From Paraburkholderia sp. (GTDB lineage: Bacteria; Pseudomonadota; Gammaproteobacteria; Burkholderiales; Burkholderiaceae): a stretch of DNA of 64,000 nt. Location of the stretch: the NCBI RefSeq assembly GCF_028283785.1, contig NZ_JAPWKB010000018.1, positions 186,001 to 250,000 on the forward strand, written 5' to 3'. Below, one piece after another: positions 51,755 to 61,873 of this stretch (positions within the stretch are counted from its first letter, which is position 1; each line of letters begins with the position of its first letter). The notes beneath the pieces are model-generated. The model was not told where the DNA came from and did not search any database. It saw nothing but the letters and a program-made list of their open reading frames with translations. The position numbers and the translations under genes were made by a program.

Positions 51755-52288
51755 TCACTGGCGGATCACGCCGCACGCAATCGCGACGCCGCCGCCGTCT
51801 TGCGGCGACGCGTAGGGATCGCTGGCTTCGTGATGAAGCAGCACCGAGCGGTTCAGCACCGAGCGAATGCCGTCGAGCGATACGTCCGGCGCCACGATAA
51901 AGCCGCTCGCGACGCCGTTCGCGTCTGCGCGGATATTGCCGAGGTCGCCCTCGACGCGCGCGCCGGCCTTCAGGCGTTCCGCCGCCGGCGAGAACACCGC
52001 GCCCGCACTCGAACCGTCCGATGCATTGCAGTCGCCGCGCTCATGCACTTGAAGCGCGTGTTCGGAATTCGGCGGCAGACCCGCGAGGTTATACGTGACC
52101 TGCACGCCGTCCGAGCGTTCGATGAACGTCACCGTGCCATGCGCCTGATTGCCGATCGTAGGCAGTAGTTGTGTGTCGGCGCGTTTTTCCTGCGGCCTCA
52201 GGAAGCTCGTGCAGCCGCAAAGCAGCAGACTGCTGGCAGCCAGGACGATGAACGCATGCACCGCCTGTCCGTCGATTCGTTTTCCCAT
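51755..52288 (-). CDS. Cu/Zn superoxide dismutase-like lipoprotein with degenerate active site
   Basis: Lipobox SLLLCGCTSF; GTVTFIERSDGVQVTYNLAGLPPNSEHALQVHERGDCNASDGSSAGAVFSP...GDLGNIRADANG...IACGVIRQ. Confidence 0.82.
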   Translation of the reverse strand: MGKRIDGQAVHAFIVLAASSLLLCGCTSFLRPQEKRADTQLLPTIGNQAHGTVTFIERSDGVQVTYNLAGLPPNSEHALQVHERGDCNASDGSSAGAVFSPAAERLKAGARVEGDLGNIRADANGVASGFIVAPDVSLDGIRSVLNRSVLLHHEASDPYASPQDGGGVAIACGVIRQ

Positions 52289-52492
52289 GCGATCCTCTTG
52301 CCGGTTGACGACCGCCCCTGCGGTCGTCGCACCGAACCTGATGAAGCCCACATGATACAGCGAGAGCCGCCCGGATTTAACCGGTCGGCAGTGCGCTTTG
52401 CCTCACGGCATAAGGCGTTCAGCGCGTTGAAGGGTCGCAGGACGGCGACTGTAAGGGCCAGCCCGACCGATGTCGGCCAGCCCTTCGCGCCG

Positions 52493-53581
52493 TCAGGTAT
52501 TTTGCAGCACGATGCTCGGGAATTTCGAGGTCATGTCGCGGGCGCGCTCGGCGATATGAATCGCGACCTTACGCGCGATCGAACGATAGATCTCCGCGAT
52601 CCGGCCATCGGGATCGGCGATCACGGTCGGGCGGCCGGAGTCGGCCTGTTCGCGAATGCCGATGTCGAGCGGCAAGCTGCCCAGCGCGTCGACGCCGTAC
52701 TCCTGCGCCATCCGCGCGCCGCCGCCCGTGCCGAAAATATGCTCTTCATGGCCGCAATTCGAGCAAATATGCATGGCCATGTTTTCGACGATACCGAGGA
52801 TCGGAATGCCGACCTTCTCGAACATCTTCAGCCCTTTTTTGGCGTCGAGCAGCGCGATGTCCTGCGGCGTGGTGACGATCACCGCGCCGGTGACCGGCAC
52901 GCGCTGCGACAGCGTCAACTGGATGTCGCCCGTGCCCGGCGGCATATCGACGATCAGGTAATCGAGATCGTGCCAGTTGGTCTGGCGCAGCAACTGTTCG
53001 AGCGCGGAGGTCGCCATCGGGCCGCGCCATACCATCGGGTTGTCCTGATCGACCAGAAAGCCGATCGAATTGGCCTGCACGCCGTGACCGGTCATCGGGT
53101 TCATCGACTGGTTGTCCGGCGATTCCGGACGGCCTTCGATGCCGAGCATCATCGGCAGCGACGGACCGTAGATATCGGCGTCGAGAATCCCCACCGATGC
53201 GCCTTCGCCCGCTAGCGCCAGCGCCAGATTCACCGCGGTCGTGCTCTTGCCGACGCCGCCCTTGCCCGACGCGACCGCGACGATATTCTTCACGCCCGGC
53301 AGCAGTTTGACGCCGCGTTGCACCGCGTGCGCGGCGATCTGCTGCGACACCTGTACGCGCGCATCGGCGACGCCCGGGACCGCGCGCAACGCCGCGTCGA
53401 ACAGCGCGCGGATCGCGTCGAACTGACGCTGGGCCGGATAGCCGAGCACCACCTCGACGCTGACCGTATCGCCGTCGACGGAAACGTTTTTCAAGTTTTT
53501 CGCGGCCGCGAAAGAACGGCCGGTGTTGGGGTCAGCGACAGCCGCGAGAGCGGCATCGACCAATGCCCGATCGATACTCAT
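52493..53581 (-). CDS. apbC: Mrp/NBP35-type iron-sulfur carrier ATPase
   Basis: VASGKGGVGKSTTAVNLALALAGEGASVGILDADIYGPSLPMMLG...DMPPGTGDIQLTLSQ. Confidence 0.95.
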   Translation of the reverse strand: MSIDRALVDAALAAVADPNTGRSFAAAKNLKNVSVDGDTVSVEVVLGYPAQRQFDAIRALFDAALRAVPGVADARVQVSQQIAAHAVQRGVKLLPGVKNIVAVASGKGGVGKSTTAVNLALALAGEGASVGILDADIYGPSLPMMLGIEGRPESPDNQSMNPMTGHGVQANSIGFLVDQDNPMVWRGPMATSALEQLLRQTNWHDLDYLIVDMPPGTGDIQLTLSQRVPVTGAVIVTTPQDIALLDAKKGLKMFEKVGIPILGIVENMAMHICSNCGHEEHIFGTGGGARMAQEYGVDALGSLPLDIGIREQADSGRPTVIADPDGRIAEIYRSIARKVAIHIAERARDMTSKFPSIVLQNT

Positions 53582-53869
53582 TGAGACTCCGTGGGGAACA
53601 CTTGCAGCGCGATCGAATCGAAATCTCGACCGCTGGCTGGAATTTGAAAGAAATTGTTATGCAGCATTGCGCAAACGATCCGTGGGGGGCAACCTTCCGC
53701 AGCAGCCAATCGTAAGGGTCGCATCAAATCGCAACACTGTTGTGGACATCGACCATTATTGTAGTGGTTGACGCCATGCGCTGCCGGAAGACCCTTCAGC
53801 GATATCCGGGCCCGCCGCGCGTGGCGTGAACACTCAGGTAGGACCGCTTTAACCCAAGAGGAACCAAAT

Positions 53870-54520
53870 ATGAATGCAAAAATGATGAGTCGTGTTGCCG
53901 TGTTCGCAGTCGCCGGTTCGTTGCTGGCGGGTTGTGCAACGCAGCAAGGCACCAATACCGCGGTCGGCACCGGCGTCGGTGCGGGCGTGGGCGCAGGTCT
54001 CGGCGCGTTGATCGGCGGCGGCAAGGGCGCGGCGATCGGTGCGGGTGTGGGCGCGGCGGCAGGCGGCATCACCGGCTACAACTGGCAGAACATTCGCAAC
54101 AAGCTGTCGGGCGCAACGAAGGGCACCGGCACGCAGATCACCGAGCAGCCGGACGGCTCGCTGAAGCTGAACATCCCGAGCTCGGTCACGTTCGACACCA
54201 ACAGCTACGCGATCAAGCCGTCGTTCGCACCGGTGCTGGATCAGGTCGGTCAGACGCTGAACCAGAATCCGGAAGTGAACGCACAAGTGGTCGGCCATAC
54301 GGATAGCACCGGCCAGGCTGCGTACAACCAGACGCTGTCGGTGAACCGCGCGCAAAGCGTGGTCAACTATCTGGCGTCGCACGGCGTTGCCGGTCAACGT
54401 CTGTCGGCACAAGGCATGGGCGCATCGCAGCCGATCGCCGACAACAACACCGAAGCCGGCCGCGCGCAAAACCGTCGCGTGGAAGTGTATCTGCGCGCTA
54501 CGGCGCAACACGCGCAATAA
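53870..54520 (+). CDS. OmpA-family lipoprotein with glycine-zipper segment
   Basis: Lipobox SLLAGCATQQ; GVGAGVGAGLGALIGGGKGAAIGAGVGAAAGG; VVGHTDSTGQAAYNQTLSVNRAQSVVNYL...AQNRRVEVYL. Confidence 0.92.
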   Translation: MNAKMMSRVAVFAVAGSLLAGCATQQGTNTAVGTGVGAGVGAGLGALIGGGKGAAIGAGVGAAAGGITGYNWQNIRNKLSGATKGTGTQITEQPDGSLKLNIPSSVTFDTNSYAIKPSFAPVLDQVGQTLNQNPEVNAQVVGHTDSTGQAAYNQTLSVNRAQSVVNYLASHGVAGQRLSAQGMGASQPIADNNTEAGRAQNRRVEVYLRATAQHAQ

Positions 54521-54618
54521 GCGCCACAGGCGCGATAGCCGCGATACGCGCAATCTGGCGTGACAGCGGGCCGGCACTCGCCGGCGCCGCACTCAGGCAC
54601 ACGCTGACCTGAGAAAAC

Positions 54619-54654
54619 ACGGGCCTCGCCGTCTCCGACCGCGAGGCCCGTTTC
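54619..54654 (+). terminator. Intrinsic terminator after the OmpA-family gene
   Basis: acgggcctcgccgtctccgaccgcgaggcccgttt. Confidence 0.7.
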
Positions 54655-54861
54655 ATCTTGAAGGACGCCGCGCAACCGGCTCGCGCATGCGACGCCGGAA
54701 AAAGTCCCAGACGCCGCTCCCGGATGTAAGAACTGCCGGACCACGCGCGGTGCAAAGATCGAAAAAAATTTCGAACTCTGTCGAAATCCGGCTGTCTGTC
54801 TTTACGGTACGTGGCTGTTTGAAAGCGGCTGCGTCACCATTCTCCTCTTGTCGTTGTTGCT

Positions 54862-54889
54862 CCGGGGCCCAATCGCCCCGGTTTTTTTT
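54862..54889 (+). terminator. Rho-independent-terminator-like hairpin upstream of metG
   Basis: ccggggcccaatcgccccggtttttttt. Confidence 0.65.
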
Positions 54890-55021
54890 GCCTGCAATTC
54901 CGCGCGCCGCGGCCCGTTTTGCACGCGCAACCGCACGACAGCCGTGCGTTCTCTCCCCGCCGCGCGGCGCGGCCCCCCTGCTAGAATCGAAGTTTCGTCC
55001 CTCGCAAGACCTCACCACCCT

Positions 55022-57175
55022 ATGTCAGCACCCGCAACCGATCTCACCGCAGGCGCGCCGTCGGGCCGCCGCCAGATTCTCGTCACGTCCGCCCTTCCCT
55101 ATGCGAATGGGCAAATCCATATCGGCCATCTGGTCGAATATATCCAGACGGATATCTGGGTCCGGTCGCTGCGAATGCATGGGCACGAGGTCTATTACGT
55201 CGGCGCCGACGACACCCACGGCACGCCGATCATGCTGCGCGCCGAGTCGGAAGGCATCACGCCGAAGCAGCTGATCGACCGCGTCTGGCAAGAACACAAG
55301 CGCGACTTCGACAGCTTCGGCATTTCGTTCGACAACTACTACTCGACCGATTCCGACGAAAACCGCGTGCTCAGCGAGTCCGTCTATCTGGCGTTGAAGG
55401 AAGCCGGTCTGATCGAAGCGCGCGACATCGAACAGGCGTACGACCCGGTCAAGGAAATGTTCCTGCCGGACCGTTTCATCAAGGGCGAGTGCCCGAAATG
55501 CGGCGCGAAAGACCAGTACGGCGACAGTTGCGAAGTCTGCGGTTCCACGTATCTGCCTACCGACCTCATCAATCCTTACTCGGTCGTATCGGGTGCTACG
55601 CCGGTTCGTAAGACGTCGACGCATTACTTCTTCCGTCTGTCCGACCCGCGCTGTGAGAATTTCCTGCGCAAGTGGGTGGGCGGTCTGGCGCAGCCGGAAG
55701 CGACCAACAAGATGCGCGAATGGCTCGGCGACAGCGGCGAAGCGAAGCTGGCCGACTGGGATATCTCGCGCGACGCGCCGTATTTCGGCTTCGAGATTCC
55801 GGGCGCGCCCGGCAAGTATTTCTACGTGTGGCTCGACGCGCCGGTCGGTTATTACGCGAGCTTCAAGAACCTCGCGGAAAAGCGCGGTCTCGACTTCGAC
55901 GCGTGGGTTCGTCGCGACTCGACCACCGAGCAATATCACTTCATCGGCAAGGACATCCTGTATTTCCACACGCTGTTCTGGCCGGCCATGCTCGAATTCT
56001 CGGGTCATCGCACGCCGACCAACGTGTTCGCGCACGGCTTTCTGACGGTTGACGGCGCGAAGATGTCGAAGTCGCGCGGCACCTTCATCACCGCGAAAAG
56101 CGTGATCGACACCGGCCTGAATCCGGAATGGCTGCGCTACTACTTCGCGGCCAAACTGAACAGCACGATGGAAGACCTCGACCTGAACCTCGACGACTTC
56201 CAGGCGCGCGTGAACAGCGATCTGGTCGGCAAGTTCGTGAATATCGCGAGCCGCACGGCCGGTTTCCTGATCAAGCGTTTCGACGGCAAGATCCAGGACA
56301 GCGCGATGCAACACCCGCTGCTCGGCAACCTGCGCGCGGCGATTCCGCAAATCTCGGCAAGCTACGAGGCGCGCGAGTACAACCGTGCGCTGCGTCAGAC
56401 CATGGACCTCGCCGACACCGTCAACGCGTACGTGGACAGCGCGAAACCGTGGGATCAGGCCAAAGATCCGGCCAACTCGGTCGCGCTGCACGAGACCTGC
56501 TCGGTCAGCGTCGAGGCATTCCGCCTGCTGTCGCTGGCGCTGAAGCCGGTGCTGCCGAAGGTCGTGGAATCGGTCGAGGCGTTCCTCGGCATCGAGCCGC
56601 TGACGTGGGCGCACGCTAACGTGCCGCTCAGCTCGGCCAGCCCGATCAACGCGTACAAGCATCTGATGACGCGGGTCGATCCGAAGCAGGTCGAGGCGTT
56701 GCTGGCCGCGAACCGCGATTCGTTGCAGCCGACGGGCACCGCGCCTGCCGCCGCCGACGCCGATGCAGCCGCGAAGGCGAAAGCCGCTGCGAAGGCAAAG
56801 GCGAAGACCGGCGCCGCCGCCCCGGCCGAAGACGGCATCATCTCGATCGACGATTTCGCGAAAATCGATCTGCGGATTGCGAAGATCGTGGATTGCAAGG
56901 CCGTCGAAGGATCGGACAAGCTGCTGCAACTGACGCTCGACGTCGGCGAAGAGAAAACCCGCAACGTGTTCTCGGGTATCAAGTCGGCTTATCAGCCGGA
57001 GCAACTGATCGGCAAGCTGACGGTAATGGTCGCGAATCTCGCGCCGCGCAAGATGAAGTTCGGTCTGTCCGAAGGGATGGTGCTGGCGGCGTCGGCGACT
57101 GACGAGAAGGCCGAGCCGGGTCTCTACATCCTCGAACCGCACAGCGGCGCGAAGCCGGGTATGCGCGTGAAGTAA
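55022..57175 (+). CDS. metG: Methionyl-tRNA synthetase with C-terminal EMAP/Trbp111-type tRNA-binding domain
   Basis: [30 protein letters not shown]...[15 protein letters not shown]...[45 protein letters not shown]. Confidence 0.96.
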   Translation: MSAPATDLTAGAPSGRRQILVTSALPYANGQIHIGHLVEYIQTDIWVRSLRMHGHEVYYVGADDTHGTPIMLRAESEGITPKQLIDRVWQEHKRDFDSFGISFDNYYSTDSDENRVLSESVYLALKEAGLIEARDIEQAYDPVKEMFLPDRFIKGECPKCGAKDQYGDSCEVCGSTYLPTDLINPYSVVSGATPVRKTSTHYFFRLSDPRCENFLRKWVGGLAQPEATNKMREWLGDSGEAKLADWDISRDAPYFGFEIPGAPGKYFYVWLDAPVGYYASFKNLAEKRGLDFDAWVRRDSTTEQYHFIGKDILYFHTLFWPAMLEFSGHRTPTNVFAHGFLTVDGAKMSKSRGTFITAKSVIDTGLNPEWLRYYFAAKLNSTMEDLDLNLDDFQARVNSDLVGKFVNIASRTAGFLIKRFDGKIQDSAMQHPLLGNLRAAIPQISASYEAREYNRALRQTMDLADTVNAYVDSAKPWDQAKDPANSVALHETCSVSVEAFRLLSLALKPVLPKVVESVEAFLGIEPLTWAHANVPLSSASPINAYKHLMTRVDPKQVEALLAANRDSLQPTGTAPAAADADAAAKAKAAAKAKAKTGAAAPAEDGIISIDDFAKIDLRIAKIVDCKAVEGSDKLLQLTLDVGEEKTRNVFSGIKSAYQPEQLIGKLTVMVANLAPRKMKFGLSEGMVLAASATDEKAEPGLYILEPHSGAKPGMRVK

Positions 57176-57206
57176 GGCAATACTCACGTCGCGAAAATAC
57201 GCGGCG

Positions 57207-57243
57207 AAACAAAAAAGGCACGTCTTTCGACGTGCCTTTTTTT
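57207..57243 (+). terminator. Intrinsic terminator after metG
   Basis: aaaaaaggcacgtctttcgacgtgcctttttttt. Confidence 0.85.
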
Positions 57244-57279
57244 TATGCCCGGTCGCCCGGCTTGCCATCACGAACATCG

Positions 57280-60200
57280 CTACTGGCCGCCGCCCCATTG
57301 CCAGCGGTCGAAACGCCGTGTGTACAGCAGATCGACGCCGTCGAAGGTGCCGCTATACGCCGCCACCGACCAGTAACGCGTCAGGTTGACGGTCGCCTTG
57401 ATCGCGTTACTCGCCGACTGCAAGCCCTGTTCGTAGCCGATCACGAGCCACTCGTTGATCGCCTTCGACACCATCACCACCTGCGGGTCCGTCAAGCCCA
57501 CCTCGCTCCGTCCAACCGAAAACTCGTCGAGACCGAAGGTCTGCGCGATACGTTTGCCGCTCGCGCTGCCGAGCAACGCGAGCGCGGTCGTCATCGTGCT
57601 TTGCTGACCGAGGTTGTTACCCTGATCCGTGCCGTGGCCGAACAGCAGCCACGACAGCTTCTCGTTATCCGGCACGTTGGGCTCGGACACCAGTTTGGCG
57701 TTCGGCGACTGCACCGTCCCCGTCACCTGCACGCCCGCCTCGACCTGCTGGTTGCGGCGCATCGCCAGAATATTGATGCCCGGATTCGCGACCGGACCGT
57801 TGAACGTGAAGAAGCCGTTCTCGATGCCGAGCTTGCGGCCAAACGCCGTGTACGTCGAGCCTTCGGTCACGCGGACATTGCCGACTGCGCGCAGCGGCAG
57901 GTTCGGCGCGCTCATCGCGGTGATCGTGCCGCGCAGCCCGAGATCGGCGCCCTGACCGCGGAAACGGAAATCCTTGCCGAGGTCGATATCGATATTGGCG
58001 CGCGGCGCGAACCGGCCAACCGGCTTTTCGCTGCCGGGCACCTCAGGCTGCTTCTCGCCGATCACCGTGCCGTCCGGCCGAACCACCACCACGTCGTCGC
58101 CCAGCGACGGCGCCGACGACTCCGGCAAATCGAACAGCGCGTGATCGACGGTGAATTTGCCGTTGATCGCCATGCCGCCCTGCGCGCCCGCATTCGCAAC
58201 GCTCGCGCTGCCCGACAGCGACAATTGCCGGTCGGGCGACGCGAACAGTTCCAGCTTGTCCGCGACGATGCTCGCATTCATGTCCGGCTCCGCGCCGTCC
58301 AGGCGCACGCGGCCGGAGGCGCGCAGCGTTCCGCTCGCGCCGTGAAACTCGACCTGCTGGAAGTCGACGAGGTTCTGCGACAGCGCGATCCGGATCACGC
58401 CGTCTTTCAACTGCACGCCCTGATCGACCATCGTGGCCGACAGTTCGTCGCCGATCAGCGAGCCCGACAGATTCGGCTTCGCGACCGTGCCGCCGATCGC
58501 CAGCTTCAACGCGAGATGCCCGTCGAGCAGATAGCTCGGGCCAAACAGACCGCCGGTGGTTTTCAGCGACGGCACGTTCGCGTTGACGCTGCCGCTGAGC
58601 GGCGCTTCCTCGTTGACCGTCAGACGGCCATCGCGCATCGCCAGATTCGTGTGGGCGTCGGCGTCGATCACGCCGAGGCGGCTGGCCTGCGCGTGCACCG
58701 TCGCGTTCATCCGGTTGCCCGCGCTGAAGTCGGCGCGCGCCGACAGATCCGTAATACCCAGCGATGCCAGCCCGCGCCCCACTTCGACCGTCACGTCGCC
58801 GGTGCGCCGCTTGATCTGGATATGGCCGGTGGCCGTGTCGCCGAGCGCGAAATCCCAGTCGCCGTCGAAGACGAGATCCGATTTCAACGTGGACGGCGTG
58901 CCCGTGATCTGCTGCTTCAGTTCCATCAGCCGCGTCAGCGACACCGACGTCAACGATCCCGCCGACTGGATGCGCCCGCGATCGAAAGCGAACGCCTTCA
59001 GATCGAGCACCGCGCCTTCGAGCGTGAGCCGCGTCGAACCGAGCGTGATCCGGTTCGCGCTGGCGCCGATCGTCAGCGGCATTTCCAGATTCAATGCCGG
59101 CGTGCCGCGATTTTGCAGATGCGACAGCGTGCCGTCCCAATGCGTGCCGTCGCGCGCGTCGGTCAGACGGCCGTTCGCGTTCAACGTCAGATCGAGCGGC
59201 TGCCCCTGCAATTTGCCGGTCGTCGCGACGTCGAGCGTGTGGCTCGCGCGCGTGCCGCGCAGATGCGCAGTCAGCGTGGCAAGTTCGACGCCTTCGGTGC
59301 GCAGGTTGCGTGCATCGGTCGAGAACACCAGCGCGCCGTTCGCGCCGTCCCGCAACTCGGCATGACCTTCCGCGTGACCGACCTGGTTGGCGCCGAACAC
59401 GACGCTGTCCGCCTTGTAGTTCAGCACGACGTTCGGATGCGCGAACGAGCCGGTCAGATCGCCGTCCGCCGCGACCACGCCCGCGAGACCGAAGCCGAGC
59501 CGGTCGAGCGCAGGCGCGTCGACGCGGAAGCGCAAGCGGTCGCCGGGCGCGCCGAAGCTGCCTTGCAGATTGACCTGATTGCCTGCCACCGACAATTCCG
59601 CGCGGCTCGGCAGGATGCGCGAACCGGCAAGCTGGATCGTGCCTGCGCCCGTCAGCGGCAAACCGTCGTAGACACTTTGAGTGAGCTTGAAATCGGCCTT
59701 GGTGGTGAAGGTCGGGCCGAGCACGCCCGCTGCGCTCAGCGTGCCGCTCACGCGCGCGTCGATCCGGTGCGCGGGCGTGGCGGTCGCGCGGCCTTTGGCT
59801 TTGCCTCTGACCGGCGCGTCCTTGCGCGGCGGCTTCGCGGCGGCGGTTTTGACCGCATTCGCGGTGGCGTCGACCGATGCCTGGGCGACCGCTTTCGCCG
59901 CGTCCGCGACCGGACCTTCGTTCGCGCCTTGCGCGGATTGTGTGGCTTTACCCGCAGCCTTCCCGGCGGGTTTCGGCGCGGGCCGGGTTTCAGCCCGGTT
60001 TTCGGGCTTCGGTGTAGAACCGGACGTGGACTGGCTGCCCGCTTTCGATGACGTCGAAGGTTTCGGCAAGTCCACCGGCGTGCGCGACGGCATTTGCGAG
60101 GTCAGCGACAATGGATCGAAATCGGTCAGTTGCGCCTTCAGGTTGTACGTCGAATTCGTGTCGTGCTTGATCGCGCCCGACAGATCGATGCGGCCCTTGC

Positions 60201-61785
60201 CCGAGGTCACGCGCACGTCGCTGAAGCTGGTGCGCGCCGGATCGAGCGTGACCTTGCCTTGCGCGCGCAGACCGGCCTTCGGGTCGGCGAGATCGAGCGT
60301 GACGCTCTGGATGTCGTCGTTCAGGCGGATCGCGACCGGTCCGGCGAGTTGGGTCGGACGGACCGTGGCTTCCAGTGCGTTCAGGTCGAGACCGGCGACC
60401 TGGAAATCGAACTGGCCGCGCTTGCCGGTCAGCGCGCCGCCGCCCTTGAGCGTGGCGCTTTTGACGAGGCGCACGTTCAGGTTCGAAATGCGCTGCGCCT
60501 GCGCGTCGAGCCGGATGTCGGCGTGTGCGTCGATCAGCGGCAACAGGTGTTGATCGATCGCGCCCGGTGTCGCGTTGACGATCGATACCGATCCGGCCAC
60601 CGCGAAGCCCGCCGCACGTTCGCCGGCGGTGGGGTTTTCGTCCGTGGGACGGGTTTGTGGCGAAGAGGCCGTGGCTGCGCTGGCGGCGCTAACCGCGCTC
60701 GCCATGCTGGCGACGCGAGGCAAGCCCGACGCGCCGACCGCGCTCGCCGCAGCTTTCGGCGTTGTGCCCGCGCTCGCGCTCGCACCTACGCCCCCGCCCG
60801 CACCCGCACCAACCGGCGACAGATCCGCACGCACCGCGAGATCGGCCGCGGGCGCGCCCGGCGCGAATGCTTGCGGATTCACGTGATCGAAGGTCAGCGT
60901 GGCGCGGCGCAACGGCACGTCGCTGAACGGCGTGGCTTCGACGCGCGCGTGACCGCTCAGCTTCATCCCGCTCGCATCGAGTTCGGCGAGCAGGTTCTCC
61001 AGCGAGCCGGACAGATGACCGCCGACCTGCACCGCTTCGTTGTTGACCTTGCCCGAATAGCCGAGGTCGCCGGTCAGCGGAAACGGCTGCACGCCATCGA
61101 GTTTCGCCGAAGCCGTGACCGCGCCGAACGGCGTATCGAGCCGATCGACGGCGGCCTCGTGATGCCGGCCGTCGCTGCGCCCGTGGAACTGGAAACGCGA
61201 AAACTCGGTGGTCGACGAACCTTGATGCAGCAGCAGCCGCTCGACGCTGATATCGCGAATCTCGATCTGCATCGGCAATAGCAGGTCTTTCGGCAAGCTG
61301 ACCGGACCGCTGCTCGACGACGACGACGAACCGATCCGCGCGTCGATCGTGCCGACGTGTAAGTAGTCGATCGCGAAACGCCACGGCGCGCGCGTCAGCG
61401 CCCAACGCCCGCTGATCCGGTCGATCCGGATATCGGTGCCGCGACTGTCCAGACTGTGCCAGGCCACGTGATCGAGCCGCACGCCACGCGACAGCGCGCC
61501 GCCTTCGAGCGTGCCAGTGAGTCGTCCATCGAGCAGTTTCACCGCCGCGCGCCACGCGTACGCGGTGCCGCGCTCGGTCGTCAGCGCGCCGTACAGCAAG
61601 CCCACGCCCAGCGCGACCAGCAACACCAGCACGGCCAGCACCCACACCAGCACACGCCACCCGCGACGCCGACGGCGCGGCGCGGGAGCGGGCGGCTGCG
61701 GCGGCGTACCGGCGTCGCCGGTCCCACCGGGCGTGGCGTCGCCGGTGGAGTGCGGAGGCGGGTTGGCGGAAGCGTCCGTCGTCAT
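57280..61785 (-). CDS. tamB: Translocation and assembly module protein TamB (AsmA-like)
   Basis: N-terminal TM; DUF490 C-terminus (NIDIDLGKDFRFRGQGADLGLRGTITA...LLFGHGTDQGNNLGQQ...VGLTDPQVVMVSKAINEWLVIGYEQGLQSASNAIKATVNLTRYWSVAAYSGTFDGVDLLYTRRFD). Confidence 0.93.
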   Translation of the reverse strand: MTTDASANPPPHSTGDATPGGTGDAGTPPQPPAPAPRRRRRGWRVLVWVLAVLVLLVALGVGLLYGALTTERGTAYAWRAAVKLLDGRLTGTLEGGALSRGVRLDHVAWHSLDSRGTDIRIDRISGRWALTRAPWRFAIDYLHVGTIDARIGSSSSSSSGPVSLPKDLLLPMQIEIRDISVERLLLHQGSSTTEFSRFQFHGRSDGRHHEAAVDRLDTPFGAVTASAKLDGVQPFPLTGDLGYSGKVNNEAVQVGGHLSGSLENLLAELDASGMKLSGHARVEATPFSDVPLRRATLTFDHVNPQAFAPGAPAADLAVRADLSPVGAGAGGGVGASASAGTTPKAAASAVGASGLPRVASMASAVSAASAATASSPQTRPTDENPTAGERAAGFAVAGSVSIVNATPGAIDQHLLPLIDAHADIRLDAQAQRISNLNVRLVKSATLKGGGALTGKRGQFDFQVAGLDLNALEATVRPTQLAGPVAIRLNDDIQSVTLDLADPKAGLRAQGKVTLDPARTSFSDVRVTSGKGRIDLSGAIKHDTNSTYNLKAQLTDFDPLSLTSQMPSRTPVDLPKPSTSSKAGSQSTSGSTPKPENRAETRPAPKPAGKAAGKATQSAQGANEGPVADAAKAVAQASVDATANAVKTAAAKPPRKDAPVRGKAKGRATATPAHRIDARVSGTLSAAGVLGPTFTTKADFKLTQSVYDGLPLTGAGTIQLAGSRILPSRAELSVAGNQVNLQGSFGAPGDRLRFRVDAPALDRLGFGLAGVVAADGDLTGSFAHPNVVLNYKADSVVFGANQVGHAEGHAELRDGANGALVFSTDARNLRTEGVELATLTAHLRGTRASHTLDVATTGKLQGQPLDLTLNANGRLTDARDGTHWDGTLSHLQNRGTPALNLEMPLTIGASANRITLGSTRLTLEGAVLDLKAFAFDRGRIQSAGSLTSVSLTRLMELKQQITGTPSTLKSDLVFDGDWDFALGDTATGHIQIKRRTGDVTVEVGRGLASLGITDLSARADFSAGNRMNATVHAQASRLGVIDADAHTNLAMRDGRLTVNEEAPLSGSVNANVPSLKTTGGLFGPSYLLDGHLALKLAIGGTVAKPNLSGSLIGDELSATMVDQGVQLKDGVIRIALSQNLVDFQQVEFHGASGTLRASGRVRLDGAEPDMNASIVADKLELFASPDRQLSLSGSASVANAGAQGGMAINGKFTVDHALFDLPESSAPSLGDDVVVVRPDGTVIGEKQPEVPGSEKPVGRFAPRANIDIDLGKDFRFRGQGADLGLRGTITAMSAPNLPLRAVGNVRVTEGSTYTAFGRKLGIENGFFTFNGPVANPGINILAMRRNQQVEAGVQVTGTVQSPNAKLVSEPNVPDNEKLSWLLFGHGTDQGNNLGQQSTMTTALALLGSASGKRIAQTFGLDEFSVGRSEVGLTDPQVVMVSKAINEWLVIGYEQGLQSASNAIKATVNLTRYWSVAAYSGTFDGVDLLYTRRFDRWQWGGGQ

Positions 61786-61873
61786 ACGGAAAAGTGGCGA
61801 ATGAAGTGCAAGACAGTCGGCACGGCTGAATAGGATGTCAGGAAAAATTCCGTCGGAGAAATCGCATGTCGCA

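Noticed and set aside
57232-60051. 939-aa plus-strand ORF antisense to tamB
   Set aside because: Shadow ORF; tamB on the minus strand has recognisable domains.
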